Assembly: GCF_000149955.1 (NCBI RefSeq)
Contig: NC_030990.1
Span: forward strand, 310,001 to 374,000
Length of the DNA: 64,000 bases
Direction: 5' to 3'
Source: Fusarium oxysporum f. sp. lycopersici 4287
Taxonomy: Eukaryota; Ascomycota; Sordariomycetes; Hypocreales; Nectriaceae
A model generated the notes under the pieces. It had not been told where the DNA came from. It did not search any database and worked only from the letters and a program-made list of their open reading frames with translations. Below, one piece after another: positions 47,099-58,295 of the stretch (the stretch's first letter is position 1; each line of letters begins with the position of its first letter). A program made the position numbers and the translations under genes.

Positions 47099-47817
47099 AG
47101 ATTTAAGTTGGGCTATTTTTAGTGGGAATGTCAGGGTTAGATGCACTGTGGATCACTTTAGCCGCTGTGATTTGCCAAGGACTTGGCTGGACGTAGGGGA
47201 GTCATTTACCCGTGCTTAAGTGACTTGGATGAGACCTTGGCGGGACCAAAGCAGTGGGGAGCAGTGGACAGTTCAGGGTATGGCAAAATTATGATATTCA
47301 GTATTGCACTGACGCGTTGTAAAAATACATGTCTTCCCTCTCTTTCACCTTTTCAGTATTTTCACGATGTTCAATGAATGGTTTTGTTCATTTTCACAGT
47401 GATTAAATTTCCTCATCTTAATCTATGGTAAAGTGACCTTGTTCCGTGGTGAGAGTCTCGTTTCTATCTAGCTGTTCGTTGATCATCAATCCGTACATGT
47501 CCGAGCAAACAATTATCCAACCTCAATTCCAACAGGTGATACGATCGTGGCGATTGAACACCTTGAAAAATCATATCATTTAATTCTCTTATCAAGAAAC
47601 CAAAATTCCGACTTTGTTAAATTTGTTCTCGGACTTTTTCGGTATGCGACGATAATGCGGCGCCTGCCGAACCGTTTCGGGGCCCAACTTGCGAGATTGG
47701 TGCAGTCGCGGAATATGACAAATACATGTCTTTTGATGTCCTCATCATGTCGAATCAAGAAAATCTCACTGAAAACCAACTTTGCACTTAATCATTTTCT
47801 CTTGTTACCCCGTCAAC
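47099..47817. promoter_or_regulatory. Promoter region of the trans-enoyl reductase
   Basis: 719 bp without a gene. Contains an exact copy of the shared CGG motif at 47630-47643 and a further CCG/CGG-rich patch at 47655-47682. Confidence 0.55.
47630..47643 (+). promoter_or_regulatory. CGG-N7-CGG site, copy 3
   Basis: CGGACTTTTTCGGT, 188 bp before the enoyl-reductase start and identical to copy 2. Confidence 0.6.
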
Positions 47818-48885
47818 ATGGTTCAACGTCTCCAAACAGCCCTGGTTGGCACTCCAGAGGGAGGCATTCGCCTCTCCAAGACAGAGCCAGTCCCCGATAT
47901 CACTGGTGATTCAGTCCTGATTAAAACAAAAGCTGTGTCAGTAAATCCCGTCGACACAAAGATGATCGGGCCCTACGTCACGCCCGGCGCAGTCGCAGGC
48001 TTTGACTTTGCAGGTGTCGTAGAACAGGTTGGACCTGAAGCGACCAAGTGCGATATCCATGTTGGAGATCGTGTTTGTACTGCTATCATGGGGATGAATC
48101 CTCTTGACCCTCATGTTGGTGCTTTTTCTGAGTACACAGCTGCTGTGGAGTGGATTCTGTTGAAGATCCCGCCTCATCTTAGCTTCGAGGAGGGTGCTTC
48201 TCTGGGCATCAGCTTCATGACCACTGGCCTAGCCTTGTTCAAGAGTCTAGGTCTGCCTGGCAACCCCCTTGAACCAACCACTGAGCCAATACCAGTCTTG
48301 GTGTACGGCGGTTCGTCAGCCACTGGAACCGCAGCTGTTCAGCTCGTCAAACTTGCAGGCTTTGAGCCCATCGCAACATGTTCGCCCCGCAACTTTGACC
48401 TCGTCAAGTCATACGGCGCCAGCGCTGTTTTTGACTACCAAGACCCCAACTGCACCTCTGATATCAGAAAGTACACCAAGAACAAGATCAAGTATGCTCT
48501 GGACTGCATCTCTACGACGTCAAGCATGCAGTTCTGCTACCAAGCCATCGGTCGCGCTGGCGGTAAATACACTGCTCTGGAGCCATATTCAGAAGCTGTG
48601 GCCAGAACGCGCAAGGTTGTCAAACCAGACTGGATCATGGGGCCGCAGATGCTGGGAAAGGAGATTCGTTGGCCGGAGCCTCATTGGAGACCTGCTAATG
48701 CTGAGATGGGAGACTTTGGTGTTTATTGGACGGCTGTTCTACGGAAACTTCTTGATAAGGGGCTGATTAGACCTCATCCTATTGTTTTCAAGCAAGGTGG
48801 TCTCCCAGAGGTCCTTGGTGGTATTGAAGATATCAGAGAGAAGAGGATATCTGGAAAGAAACTTGTATTCCAAATTGAGACTTGA
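47818..48885 (+). CDS. ER: Trans-acting enoyl reductase (LovC/EqxC family)
   Basis: Reduces selected double bonds of the growing polyketide in trans, replacing the missing ER of the PKS-NRPS. The ATG at 47818 (MVQRLQTALVGTPEGG) gives 355 residues, matching family length. Medium-chain dehydrogenase fold without zinc ligands: VKAVSVNPVDTKMIG-like N-terminal part (seen as KAVSVNPVDTKMIGPY), GFDFAGVVEQVG, the family's SLGISFMTTGLALF, and the NADPH-binding VYGGSSATGTAAVQLVKLAG. The C-terminus has GLPEVLGGIEDIREKRISGKKLVF. Single exon, intact. Directly follows the Diels-Alderase on the same strand. Confidence 0.92.
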   Translation: MVQRLQTALVGTPEGGIRLSKTEPVPDITGDSVLIKTKAVSVNPVDTKMIGPYVTPGAVAGFDFAGVVEQVGPEATKCDIHVGDRVCTAIMGMNPLDPHVGAFSEYTAAVEWILLKIPPHLSFEEGASLGISFMTTGLALFKSLGLPGNPLEPTTEPIPVLVYGGSSATGTAAVQLVKLAGFEPIATCSPRNFDLVKSYGASAVFDYQDPNCTSDIRKYTKNKIKYALDCISTTSSMQFCYQAIGRAGGKYTALEPYSEAVARTRKVVKPDWIMGPQMLGKEIRWPEPHWRPANAEMGDFGVYWTAVLRKLLDKGLIRPHPIVFKQGGLPEVLGGIEDIREKRISGKKLVFQIET

Positions 48886-50079
48886 ATTACACAATATAGC
48901 TCTAGTTTTAACTTGACACTTCTCTCTCATCTCGCACCGCCATGCTCATATCCTCTTTCCCAACGCCATTAGCACTCGACTGCCAAGTCATGAAAATACC
49001 CAGCTCCACGGACGTTAAGCTTTTCTGAAACACAAGTGTCCTCTCTACACATGACACAGCGGTGATTAGCGCGTCGGAGTTACAATCGGGCTTTTTCGGT
49101 GATTTTGTAGGGTTGTATGTCAGACTTAGCATCGGAGGCCGAAAGTCCACGGGGATTGGAGGGCGTTCTTGGCAGCGGCAACATCCGTCTTGGTGACGAA
49201 AGCCTAACCGTCATCAATTCTCCGAAAGTGAGAAGTGGCTGCGGGTGGTGAGAGACTAACGATGTGAGTGAGCCGGCAGTTACGGTAAGCCGCTGGTGTC
49301 CTTCAGCCTTAGGACGTCTACTCTGGACAAGGCTGGGATCCCATGTAGACGGAGAATGATAGAGGAAGTTTCATGATTAGACGAATCATACAGCTTTCCT
49401 GTTAATGAGTCGTTTCCTATATGATCGTCTCCAGGTCAGAATTACGCCTTCAGCATTCAGTAGATACAACCAGGTTGAGGTCGCTTCAAGGAAGGGCACA
49501 GACTTAGTAAATGATGACTTGTATTACGATTGAAAAGAAGATTCTTGGTTTAAATGAGTATATGGAAAGGCTACAAATCCAACTTGGGTAATTCTTAACG
49601 TGCCAGGGGACGAAACCCTCAGATTGCTCCTTGTGGAAATTTTACATTGCATCTATACTTGGTATCGCCGGATCTTGAGATGTGTCGCCTTTCTGAGTAG
49701 TAGCTAAGATTAGCTCTGTGAGTTCCTTATCCAGCGACGGAAGTGAGATAGATAAATGTAACTAAAGATCATGAATACATAGACCGGTAATTGACCAGCG
49801 TGTGAGTTTCATGCTGGATATGGATAAGATTCTGGTTTACGAGAGTTTGTAGATTGGAAGTAGGAAGTGATGGAAGGATGATATAATGCCTTGACTGCAA
49901 AGTTAAGGTGAGAGCGCGGCATTGCACCAACTCCCAAGTCATGACCCATAATCAAATATTTACTGAATAGTGCCTCGCGAAAACTTCTGAATTTAGACTC
50001 TTTAATATGCAACCTAGATGTCTACTCTATGAAAGCCCTTCTACCTTTAGTATATTCTCTGGCGTCCAGTCCTATACTA
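48886..50079. other. Gap where equisetin-type clusters carry an N-methyltransferase
   Basis: 1.2 kb between the enoyl reductase and the first regulator. No intact gene. A minus-strand open frame at 48908-49150 (within MDFRPPMLSLTYNPTKSP...) and a few other open stretches up to 49320 are of unknown origin. A copy of the cluster CGG motif sits at 49087-49100 without a downstream gene. Confidence 0.5.
49087..49100 (+). promoter_or_regulatory. Orphan CGG-N7-CGG site, copy 4
   Basis: CGGGCTTTTTCGGT matches copies 2 and 3 at 13 of 14 bases, but no gene follows on the plus strand. It may be left from the promoter of a lost cluster gene. Confidence 0.45.
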
Positions 50080-51454
50080 TTAAAGATTCATCTTTTCTCT
50101 GATCAACGCCTTAAGCGATCTAACCTTCATTGACAACTCTCTCATTTCCTCACACTCCTCAGTATCAGCCCTAATCGTATTTGACCTGACAACAAAATGC
50201 ACCATGTAATCAGTCCAAAGCGACGTCCTCCCCAGCTCAGCGCTAAAGTCCACCCCCTCAATATCACATGTCCTCTGCCTAACAGCGCTAAGGGACCGCG
50301 GAAGACCAACGACATCTTCCACGGACTGGAACGCATCGAGAAGAACCTGAACGGCCGTGCAAATCTTGGTGCACGTTTCGTCCGCGGAGGGCAGTTCTCC
50401 GAGCTGCAAGCCCCACCTATGAGAGGCCAGCGCCGCCTGGGAAGGGTACGGAGACGGAGTTTCAGGGAGATGAGAGAGGTGGTTCTGAAAATGGGCAAAT
50501 ACAAGGCTGTACAGCTTGATGAGGGATGTGTAGCAGCTCAGAACGAGTAGCATCGTCGGCATGTCGACCGAAGCGGTCATGGAGGAGCTCGTGGTTGGAT
50601 CTTGGGTCATTTTGATAGATGATAGTACCTCGGCATAATCAAGCATCTCTGCCGAAGGGGTTGGAGAACTTCCGTTTCCTGACGAATGGCCGTCGGAGGA
50701 GATGTTACTTTTGCCCCAGATCCAACTGAGTATGGAGCAGAAATCTTGAGATAGGCTCAATACGCGGCCAATTGGATAGTTTTGCAGCTGTTTTGTGTCA
50801 GGAACATTAGACCACGGAGACTCTTCGAGAGACTTTGAGGTCTCGTGGATCTTTGTCACAAGATTTGACAGCTGCACAATGGCATGTGGCGGAGTGTGCT
50901 CCGAAGACTCCGATATGTCCATCAAGTGCCCAGCCTCGGTCACAGGTGGTGCAATGTGATCAAAAGCAGCCGGGTACTGCGCATGATAAGTGTTTGTCGG
51001 CATAGCAGACGGCGCAAGGTCCAACATATTTAACCCTTGGCTCATCCCCAAATCCGCCCAGAAATCCCCATCACTCAGACTTGAGCCGTCACCAGCCGTG
51101 TTGATATCAATAGGCAGCGGCTCCTCTGTCTCCTGACATGCAAGCTCGTCGATCCACGGAGTCCAAGCCCCAGGTGAACCTGGGTTCATCCCAGCAAACG
51201 ACGATGAGCAGACAGGCGGTGAACTCTTCTGCGGAGGCTCAAGTTCAGGTTTGGGCTTCTCGGGCTTGCTCTTATTATTGGAGCTCGCTTTGATTGGCGC
51301 GCGGACCAAAGACACATGTCACTTGTGCCCTGATGCATCTCGTGCATTTATGGGGCCCCGAGCGTGAGTTTTCTGGAGAAACAGTGCATTTGAGCTTGTG
51401 CGAGCGACATCGGTCGCAGCTGGACCGGATGGATTGGCTGTTCCGCGTTGACAT
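50080..51454 (-). pseudogene. TF22: Zn2Cys6 cluster regulator with frameshift after the zinc finger
   Basis: Start at 51454 (MSTRNSQSIRSS). The zinc cluster is complete: CDRCRSHKLKC, 13 residues, then CTRCIRAQVTC. It runs to VFGPRA at about 51300 and then meets stops in that frame. The rest of the regulator (from PIKASSNNKSKPEKP to LIREKMNL, about 410 residues, stop at 50080) is in another frame, so one base is missing near 51296-51304 in a CGCGCGCC run. No splice sites could bridge it. The long second part has an AflR-like regulator composition. As read, the DNA-binding and activation parts would not be joined. The position matches TF22 of the trichosetin cluster. An assembly error in the GC-rich run is the alternative. 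Confidence 0.75.
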
Positions 51455-53402
51455 TGTGTTATGATATGTTATATGCTTAACCAGAGTGTCGGTAACCGTG
51501 GGGAGAATGTTTCTGTGCTGTCAAACTTAAAACTTGGCTTTGACTCAAACGTTGCACGAACCCAACATGGGCATTGACAAAAAGGAGAATCGTTGCAGTG
51601 AAAACGTCACTGGTACCAATCAGGTCATAACGGTGTGTAACAGCAGCAGCTTTTTGTGGCCTGGCCATCAGGTATATGGGAACTCCCTATATAATTGTTC
51701 CAGAGGAGACAAAACCAGCATAGGACTTTTGCCTCTAATGTCTCAATTAATCCTTGCTCCTTGTGCTGAGAAGCTGCTTCGCAGCTTGACGATTTTCCCT
51801 CTTGAGAAGGATGCGAGGCAAGGTTTATGCATGCAGTCATGTTGGCAAAGAAAAAGGTGGTCAGCATTCTAAAGACCTCAGACCACTCTCTGACGGCAGA
51901 GCGAGGATGGCAATCCTTGGGGGAAAGGGTGCGTTAACCGAGCGCTAGAAATTTATGTATACTACATGCTTAATTTCTGTTGCGACATAAGCCTTGGATG
52001 GAAAGCTGACAGGTTACAGTTGTTGGGCTGACATATCAGAATACATAATTGCCGCCGAGTGTTTATGTAAAGATACAACCTTGGGCTGATATCATATTTA
52101 CGATGAAGGATCAAACAATATGTACGTTGGTTTGTCTAATCTTTCAGCTCGTCTATTCGTAGCTGTTACTCAGACCTCTTTTGCGAAGGTTAAAATATGC
52201 TTTTGAGTTATATCCTGGTAATGATCCACCTGTCAGTACACCATCAGTTAACATGTCACGACCAATCAATCCAAAATGTGCCGTTTAAGATCATCTCTGA
52301 TTCAAGGCGAAGGATGCCCTCGATTAATGTGTCTTGACACAAATTACCGCTTAAACCCCCCTCCATAACCTTGTCTTACGGAAGCAAAGTGCTCTGCCCC
52401 GATCCAATGGGGTAATCCCCATGGGTAACACGGTACTGCCGAAGTTGCATAGCATCTGAGATGGCGCTATGTGCCTTTTCATCGGCGGCGTGTGAGCTCA
52501 GTATTATCCCGCAAATGCACGCCAAGAAGCTTACGGCAGCCCGCACTCTCTGTCGTCGAGGTTGTAGTGCCAAGACGGCCAGTGACACGACGCGTACCCC
52601 TGTGGCATTCATGGGCTTAGGTCTTACGGGTACCTAGATCTGCCGCCGCTAATGGCAACTTGGTTTAGTCTTTCACAAGCAAAAGCCGGAGCCTTCTGTT
52701 CTCGAAATCTTCTCCCAGTAGAACCAGAAACTTGACTCGGACACATGAATCACTTCGGCTCCGGAATCTCCTGTTTGTCGCTTACAAGAACTGCGCCGCA
52801 GATAAGAAGATCAATTTTGATAGGCCCCTGTCCATCCATCAAGGGCTGTGCTCTACATTTCATCACCTGCAGGCGGGCCCCTCTTCATTTTTCGTGAGAT
52901 GTACTTCGGCAAATAGCTCATCACATCATGAACCTGTCTGTTAATATCCCCGCTTACTCTATAACATTAATCCTTGGTTCATCACTTCCGTACTCGGTGA
53001 ATAATGCGTGGGGTGACAGGACGCTTTTCCGCTGACAGCCCAGCACCTTTTCGTCATCGTCCGTTTCGGGACGGCCCGCATTCACGAGTTTCAGTGCTGA
53101 GCCAGAGGGGAAATACAGGGGTCGAATTCGCTATTAATTTTCGTATACGAACCAGGCGTCTCCAAGCTCCCACGGTAACTGTTTCTGTCGTAATGATTGG
53201 TCTCAAAAACTTGGCAATTGCTCAACAAATGGCGGAATATTGCATGTTTATCACGGAATTAACCGCTCCCACCCTTTGTAGCCAAATTAATCCTCTCAGT
53301 CTAGATTCTCATTATCCACTTCCCCTCCCAATGCATGTCATTGCAGGTTCCATGGCCATGTCAAAGACCCCATTGTATCCACCGTCTCTACAGCTCTAAT
53401 TA
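51455..53402. other. Gene-poor stretch between the two regulators
   Basis: 1.95 kb. It serves as the promoter of the first regulator and the 3' flank of the second. The open frames at 52376-52612 and 53004-53399 lack coding features. No repeat stands out apart from a small CCGT/ACGG symmetric site near 53058-53071. Confidence 0.45.
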
Positions 53403-56036
53403 TTAAACCCTGAAAGTACATGGGACCCTCAAGGTTGACTTACCATCCATTGCTTGCCACTCATTACTCGGGGTAGCCATCGGCGCAGCCAGTAAATCAT
53501 CCGCAAACGTGGCCCAGTTCGGCATCATCGTGCCATCAAGCACTGGAAACTGTGAGCCGAGACCGGCTGGAATCTCTATCACCCCACCTGTCAGCTTGAA
53601 CAATGCACTGCCTTTCTTCCTCTTTAGTGAGTACCTGGTCAACGTACCTGATTGATAATCGTTGATGCTGGATGATGCATACCCCGAAGGAACACCGAAT
53701 GACATGCTCGAGTCAAACCCTGAATCTGTACTTGAAGTATTGCTGACTCCAAGAACTACAGTCAATGCTTTCACAACCTTTCTCGCCTCTTTCGATGAAT
53801 TACTCGACTGCAACCAAATGTCGTAAGATTTTCTGAGGGATACCAGAATGGTTTCATCCATAGGCGCTGACTCAGAAACCTGCATGCCCTCGCGTTTCGT
53901 GTTCTGCAGATAGAAACACAAGATGCTCGTAGCTAGCAAAAAGTCATGGTTGACCAATGACGAAACTCTCCACCTTTCTTGGTAGAGCTGACAGAAGGGC
54001 TGTGTTTCTTCTTGCAGCATGTGTTGGTAATCTAGAAGCTTGAGTGCTGATTCCAAGACGATGCGCTTGGAATCAGCGAAGTTTGCTGGGGGACCGAACA
54101 TGAACTTTCGGTGGAGAACGATCTTTGCGCGGTAGAACAGTGTTTCTAGAACGACTTTCTGCATGATGTTCTGGGGTGAGTCTGTGATGCAGCGGGCGAA
54201 GGAGTGCCATCGGAGACAGTCTGGGATCGACTTGCGTGCTTCATCCAGTTTGTGGTCCATTCTTTCAACTTCAGTGTATGTGTACGGTCGGACATCTGCG
54301 GCAAAGTCCCAGATATATCCGACCGTTGTCATCAATCTTGCTTTGACAAGACGGTAGAGAATTGGCGTCAAGTCTGTGTCTGGCCTCGACGGGGGCATCT
54401 CAACCGTGGTCTTGTCAAAGTCACTGTCTTGAAGATTCGACGGCTCTTGCGTATCAGTCTGCCACTGTTTGATCATCCTTGGTAGCCCCATTTGAGCAGA
54501 AAGGACAAGATCCATCTCAACAAGAGTTGCCCAGACCCTTCTCCGCATCTCCGCAGCAAAAGACGACATGCCCTTGAAATGCTTCGGATCTCGATGATAG
54601 CCCTAGTGACGCGTTAGTCAGGGAATGGACACCAGAGCACCCTGATCTTACCATATGCAAGGCAATCTGAACCGTGTTCCCCGTCAGGATCCAAATGTCG
54701 ATCTCCGCATCCGTGCTCGAAAACACCTCAGCGGCAATGTACAGCATAAGCGTCTCCAGCACGTAAGGACCACCTTTGGTATAGTTGCCAAGAACAAGGC
54801 ATTGGCCAATCCTCAGCCTGTACGTATCCGCCATCTTCTGGAGATCTCTCTCCATGGACAGAGCCGCGGGGGACTGCACGCCAGGGTCGAGGCGGAACTT
54901 TTCGAATTGGGTTGCCAAGCACATAATGGTGAACAAAAGGCCCAACCAGAGGGGCGACACTGCAGATGGGTCATCCCAGAAGTCTTCATACTAAGGTTAT
55001 AATGAGTTAGTAAGTCTGAATAAGGCGATAGGGTTGTGCTTCCGTACCTCCTTGAGAAATTGCACGCTGTGCAGCACGGCTGGGGCGCAGGGTGTCAGCA
55101 TGGGTGGTTGCACGATAACATTGGATGACAAGACTAACCGGGCGNNNNNNNNNNNNNNNNNNNNNNNNNNNNNNNNNNNNNNNNNNNNNNNNNNNNNNNN
55201 NNNNNNNNNNNNNNNNNNNNNNNNNNNNNNNNNNNNNNNNNNNNNNNNNNNNNNNNNNNNNNNNNNNNNNNNNNNNNNNNNNNNNNNNNNNNNNNNNNNN
55301 NNNNNGTATCTCGTCCTTGCTAGCGGGTTTGGGGCAGCCGTAGAGCAACTGGGGCCCAGTCATGTCAGCAGCAGGCGACTCAACACTCTGTACATCAGGA
55401 TGAGACGCCTCCTCCTCGTTATCGAAATGATCTTTGAGCTCGGCAATCCCGTCGAGAACAGCAGCCCAGTGCGAACTCCCCACGTAATTCGCTCCTCCGC
55501 CCGTGGACTGCATGCTCCCGTAATCGGCGGGTGTAGTCACAGCAGTGTCCACGGGGGAACGGGTACTGCCTACGGGGGAACAAGGCGTTCCTCCTCCGTG
55601 CTGGCCCTGGTTGACTGAAGATTGCTGCATCAGATCGAACACAAGACTCTCGAGGTGGCGGATGCGGTCCTGTGTGGTTACACGAGGCTGTTGTGCCGCA
55701 TCGCCGCCTGCAACTCTGTCAGAGGCGTACGTGCACGACAGGCCGAGCTCTCGTTGTACACAGCTGCTGCAGGGTCTTTGACGGTCACATCGTAGTCTTA
55801 CAACAGGGCAAACGTCAGCACGTGGGGGCATTCGCTTGCAATAGAGTCAAGTCAAAGCGGGGAGAAACGGAAAAGAGGGACGGCAAAGTGCATTGCATAC
55901 TTACGTACTTTCTCCTTCTACACAGGTTGCATGACAGCTGTGGCTTTTCGCGTGGTCTGCTTGACGGTAGACGAGCTCTGCCCTGGGGTGTTTTGCCAGG
56001 ACCCCACTCAGCAGGACGCGATTCCTGGTCCGCCAT
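53403..56036 (-). CDS. TF23: Second Zn2Cys6 cluster regulator, interrupted by an assembly gap
   Basis: Start at 56036 ([15 protein letters not shown]). The zinc cluster is split by an intron (about 55800-55915) and reads [10 protein letters not shown] then [22 protein letters not shown] linker with a coiled segment ([15 protein letters not shown]) follows. The 161-base N run (55145-55305) removes the sequence after PKPASKDEI. Reading resumes at [11 protein letters not shown], continues through two introns and the fungal transcription-factor middle domain ([30 protein letters not shown]), and a further short intron lies near 53595-53648. The stop is at 53403, but a GTAAGT at WQAMDG near the end might start another intron. 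It is divergent from the transporter gene. Position matches TF23 of the trichosetin cluster. Confidence 0.8.
55145..55305. other. Run of 161 undetermined bases
   Basis: All N. It lies inside the second regulator between the linker and the middle domain. The true length is unknown if it is a scaffold gap. Confidence 0.99.
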
Positions 56037-56598
56037 GGATTTAGGGACAGACAGAAATGATAGACAAATAAAGTTTCGGACGGGAAATGTAAACAAACGG
56101 AGTCAAGTGTGCGGCCGTGGAGGTCGGAGAAAAAAAGGAGCAAATTAATTTTTACGTTGAGAGACAATGTGCTGACAGAGTGAGATTCTAACCAAGAGCG
56201 AATAAGCCAAATTACGGTATTTGTTCTGCATCTGACGCACAATCCCTGTTATTCCCCGGATCTGTTCATCATCCGCTCCGATCCTCCGCTCCGATCCTCC
56301 GTCCCCTCCCATGTCCATGTCCGGCCCGATGCTCCAGCCCTGCAGAAAGACTCCCTACTCAGCTTACTGTGTACCCCACCCACATCGCCCATCCATATAA
56401 CAAAGCACCTCAAATGTTCATGAGAAGGTTTTTCGTTTTGCAGATCCACTCTTGATAATCAAGTTTCACGTCGCATGCAGCATGCACGTATCAACTTTTG
56501 CGTTATCATCCCAGTAAGAAACATCACATTTTATCATCGACACATTGGTCCAAAGAGGAAATACTCTCCATTGTTTTTTTTTTCTGTCACAACAAACC
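56037..56598. promoter_or_regulatory. Divergent promoter of the second regulator and the transporter
   Basis: 562 bp. It holds a tandem 13-bp duplication (CCGCTCCGATCCT at 56273-56285 and 56286-56298) and TTTCGGACGGG at about 56074. No exact copy of the CGG-N7-CGG motif was found. Confidence 0.45.
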
Positions 56599-58295
56599 AT
56601 GTCGACAACGCCTCAGATGTCACAATCAGGCTTTCAGAATGATCAGTTGGAGGCAGGTACTGGGGAGGATGTTGGGATTGAGGCTCAAGAGAAGCCTTTG
56701 TCGGCTACTGGAACAATGGTTGATGAGCCTCAGTCGAATCCCAATGTTGTTGATTGGGATGGACCAAATGATCCTGAACATCCACTCAATTGGTCCAAGG
56801 CCCAGAAGAATTTACATCTTGCCATCGTGAGTCTGTTCACTCTCGCAGCGTAAGCATCTCACCATTTCCAACTATGTTGATGAACATGCCACTGACTGTC
56901 AATCAGAAATCTGGCTGCGACAATGTTTGCCCCAGGAGCAGCAGAACTAGCCGATGAGTTCAACATCACAAACTCCACAGTCACAGCCATGACAGTCAGT
57001 CTATACGTCTTGGGCTTCGCACTAGGTCCTCTTCTCCTTGCACCTCTCTCAGAATTGTATGGGCGTCTCATCGTCTATTACTTCTGCAACTTGGTGTACA
57101 TCGCCTTCACAATCGGCTGTGCTTTCAGCACCAACGTCGCCATGTTTCTCGTGTTTCGAATCATCGCTGGTTGCGCTGCCTCAGGCCCTATGAGTATTGG
57201 TGGAGGCACTGTCGCAGATCTGTTCGTTCAGGAGGAACGAGGGAAGGCCATGGCTCTCTTCACTGTTGGGCCGCTTCTTGGACCTGTAAGTCTCTCGCCA
57301 CTCACTCACTGTATTGCACTGCCTAACTCGTTTTCAGGTGGTTGGTCCCATCATTGGAGGATTCGTCTCCGAGAACGTTGGGTGGCGGTGGACGTTTCGC
57401 ATCCTCCTCATTTTGGTAGGTCATTGCTCGATCTGTAAAGAATTCCATTTGCTAACAGTTATCCCAGTCTGGCATTATCGCTATTGTCACATTTGCCCTC
57501 ATGAAGGAAACAAATTACACCGTCATCCTGCAAAAGAAAGCTCTTCGAATGCGCAAACAAACTGGTAACGAGAAACTCGTCGCCAAGTTGGGCAGAGATG
57601 AGACTCCAGGTCAAATGCTGGCGCGCGCTATTGTCCGACCACTAAAGTTGCTCATCTTCTCTCCAATCGTCCTCTTGGTATCGCTCTACACCGGTATTCT
57701 CTTCGGCCTCATCTTCTTACTCTTCACCACCTTCCCCTCCGTCTTCCAAGATGTGTACGGGTTCAACCCAGGTGTCGCTGGACTCGCATATCTTGGTCTT
57801 GGAATCGGCATGAGTCTAGGTCTACTCATGTTCTCTGTCCTCAGCGACAAGCTCCTTGGTCGCAAGAAGGGCAACGAGCATGCCGCTCCCAGACCAGAGG
57901 ATCGTCTTCTTCTCATGAAATGGCTCGGCCCAATTACTCCACTTGGTCTTTTCATCTATGGTTGGACAGCAGAGAATGGCGTTCACTGGATTGTCCCTAT
58001 CATTGGCACATTCATTGTGGGATTCGGCTCCCTTTTTGTCGTCATCCCTGGTCAGATTTACCTAGTTGATTCGTTTGGAGCCGAGGCAGCTGCTTCTGCT
58101 TTGGCGGCCAACATGCTAGTCCGTTCACCATTCGGAGCCTTCCTTGACCTTACAGCCGAACCTCTGTACTCGACTCTTGGACTAGGTTGGGGTAACAGCG
58201 TGCTTGGTTTTATCTGCCTTGCTTTTACTCCAGTTCCGTGGATCTTCTACACTTACGGTGAGAGACTTCGGACTCACTTCCAAGTTGATCTATAG
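56599..58295 (+). CDS. MFS-T: MFS multidrug-type transporter of the cluster
   Basis: Drug:H+ antiporter of about 510 residues, probably exporting the tetramic acid or protecting the producer. Start at 56599 (MSTTPQMSQSGFQN). A hydrophilic N-terminus carries the family mark DWDGPNDPEHPLNWSK. Introns lie near 56850-56906, 57285-57337 and 57417-57468. Helix motifs: LAPLSELYGR (motif A), FRIIAGCAASGPMSIGGGTVADLF, GPLLGPVVGPIIGGF (motif C) and WRWTFRILL. The C-terminal half (LLVSLYTGILFGLIFLLFTTFP to HFQVDL) is intact. Divergent from the second regulator; last gene of the cluster in this window. Confidence 0.9.

Noticed and set aside
48908..49150. Minus-strand open frame as a possible methyltransferase remnant
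   Set aside because: It shows no SAM-binding motif (no GxGxG). I could not link it to the equisetin-type N-methyltransferase, so it is left as unexplained sequence.
53004..53399. Plus-strand open frame of 131 codons between the regulators
   Set aside because: No start context, domain or splice support; composition looks like non-coding flank.
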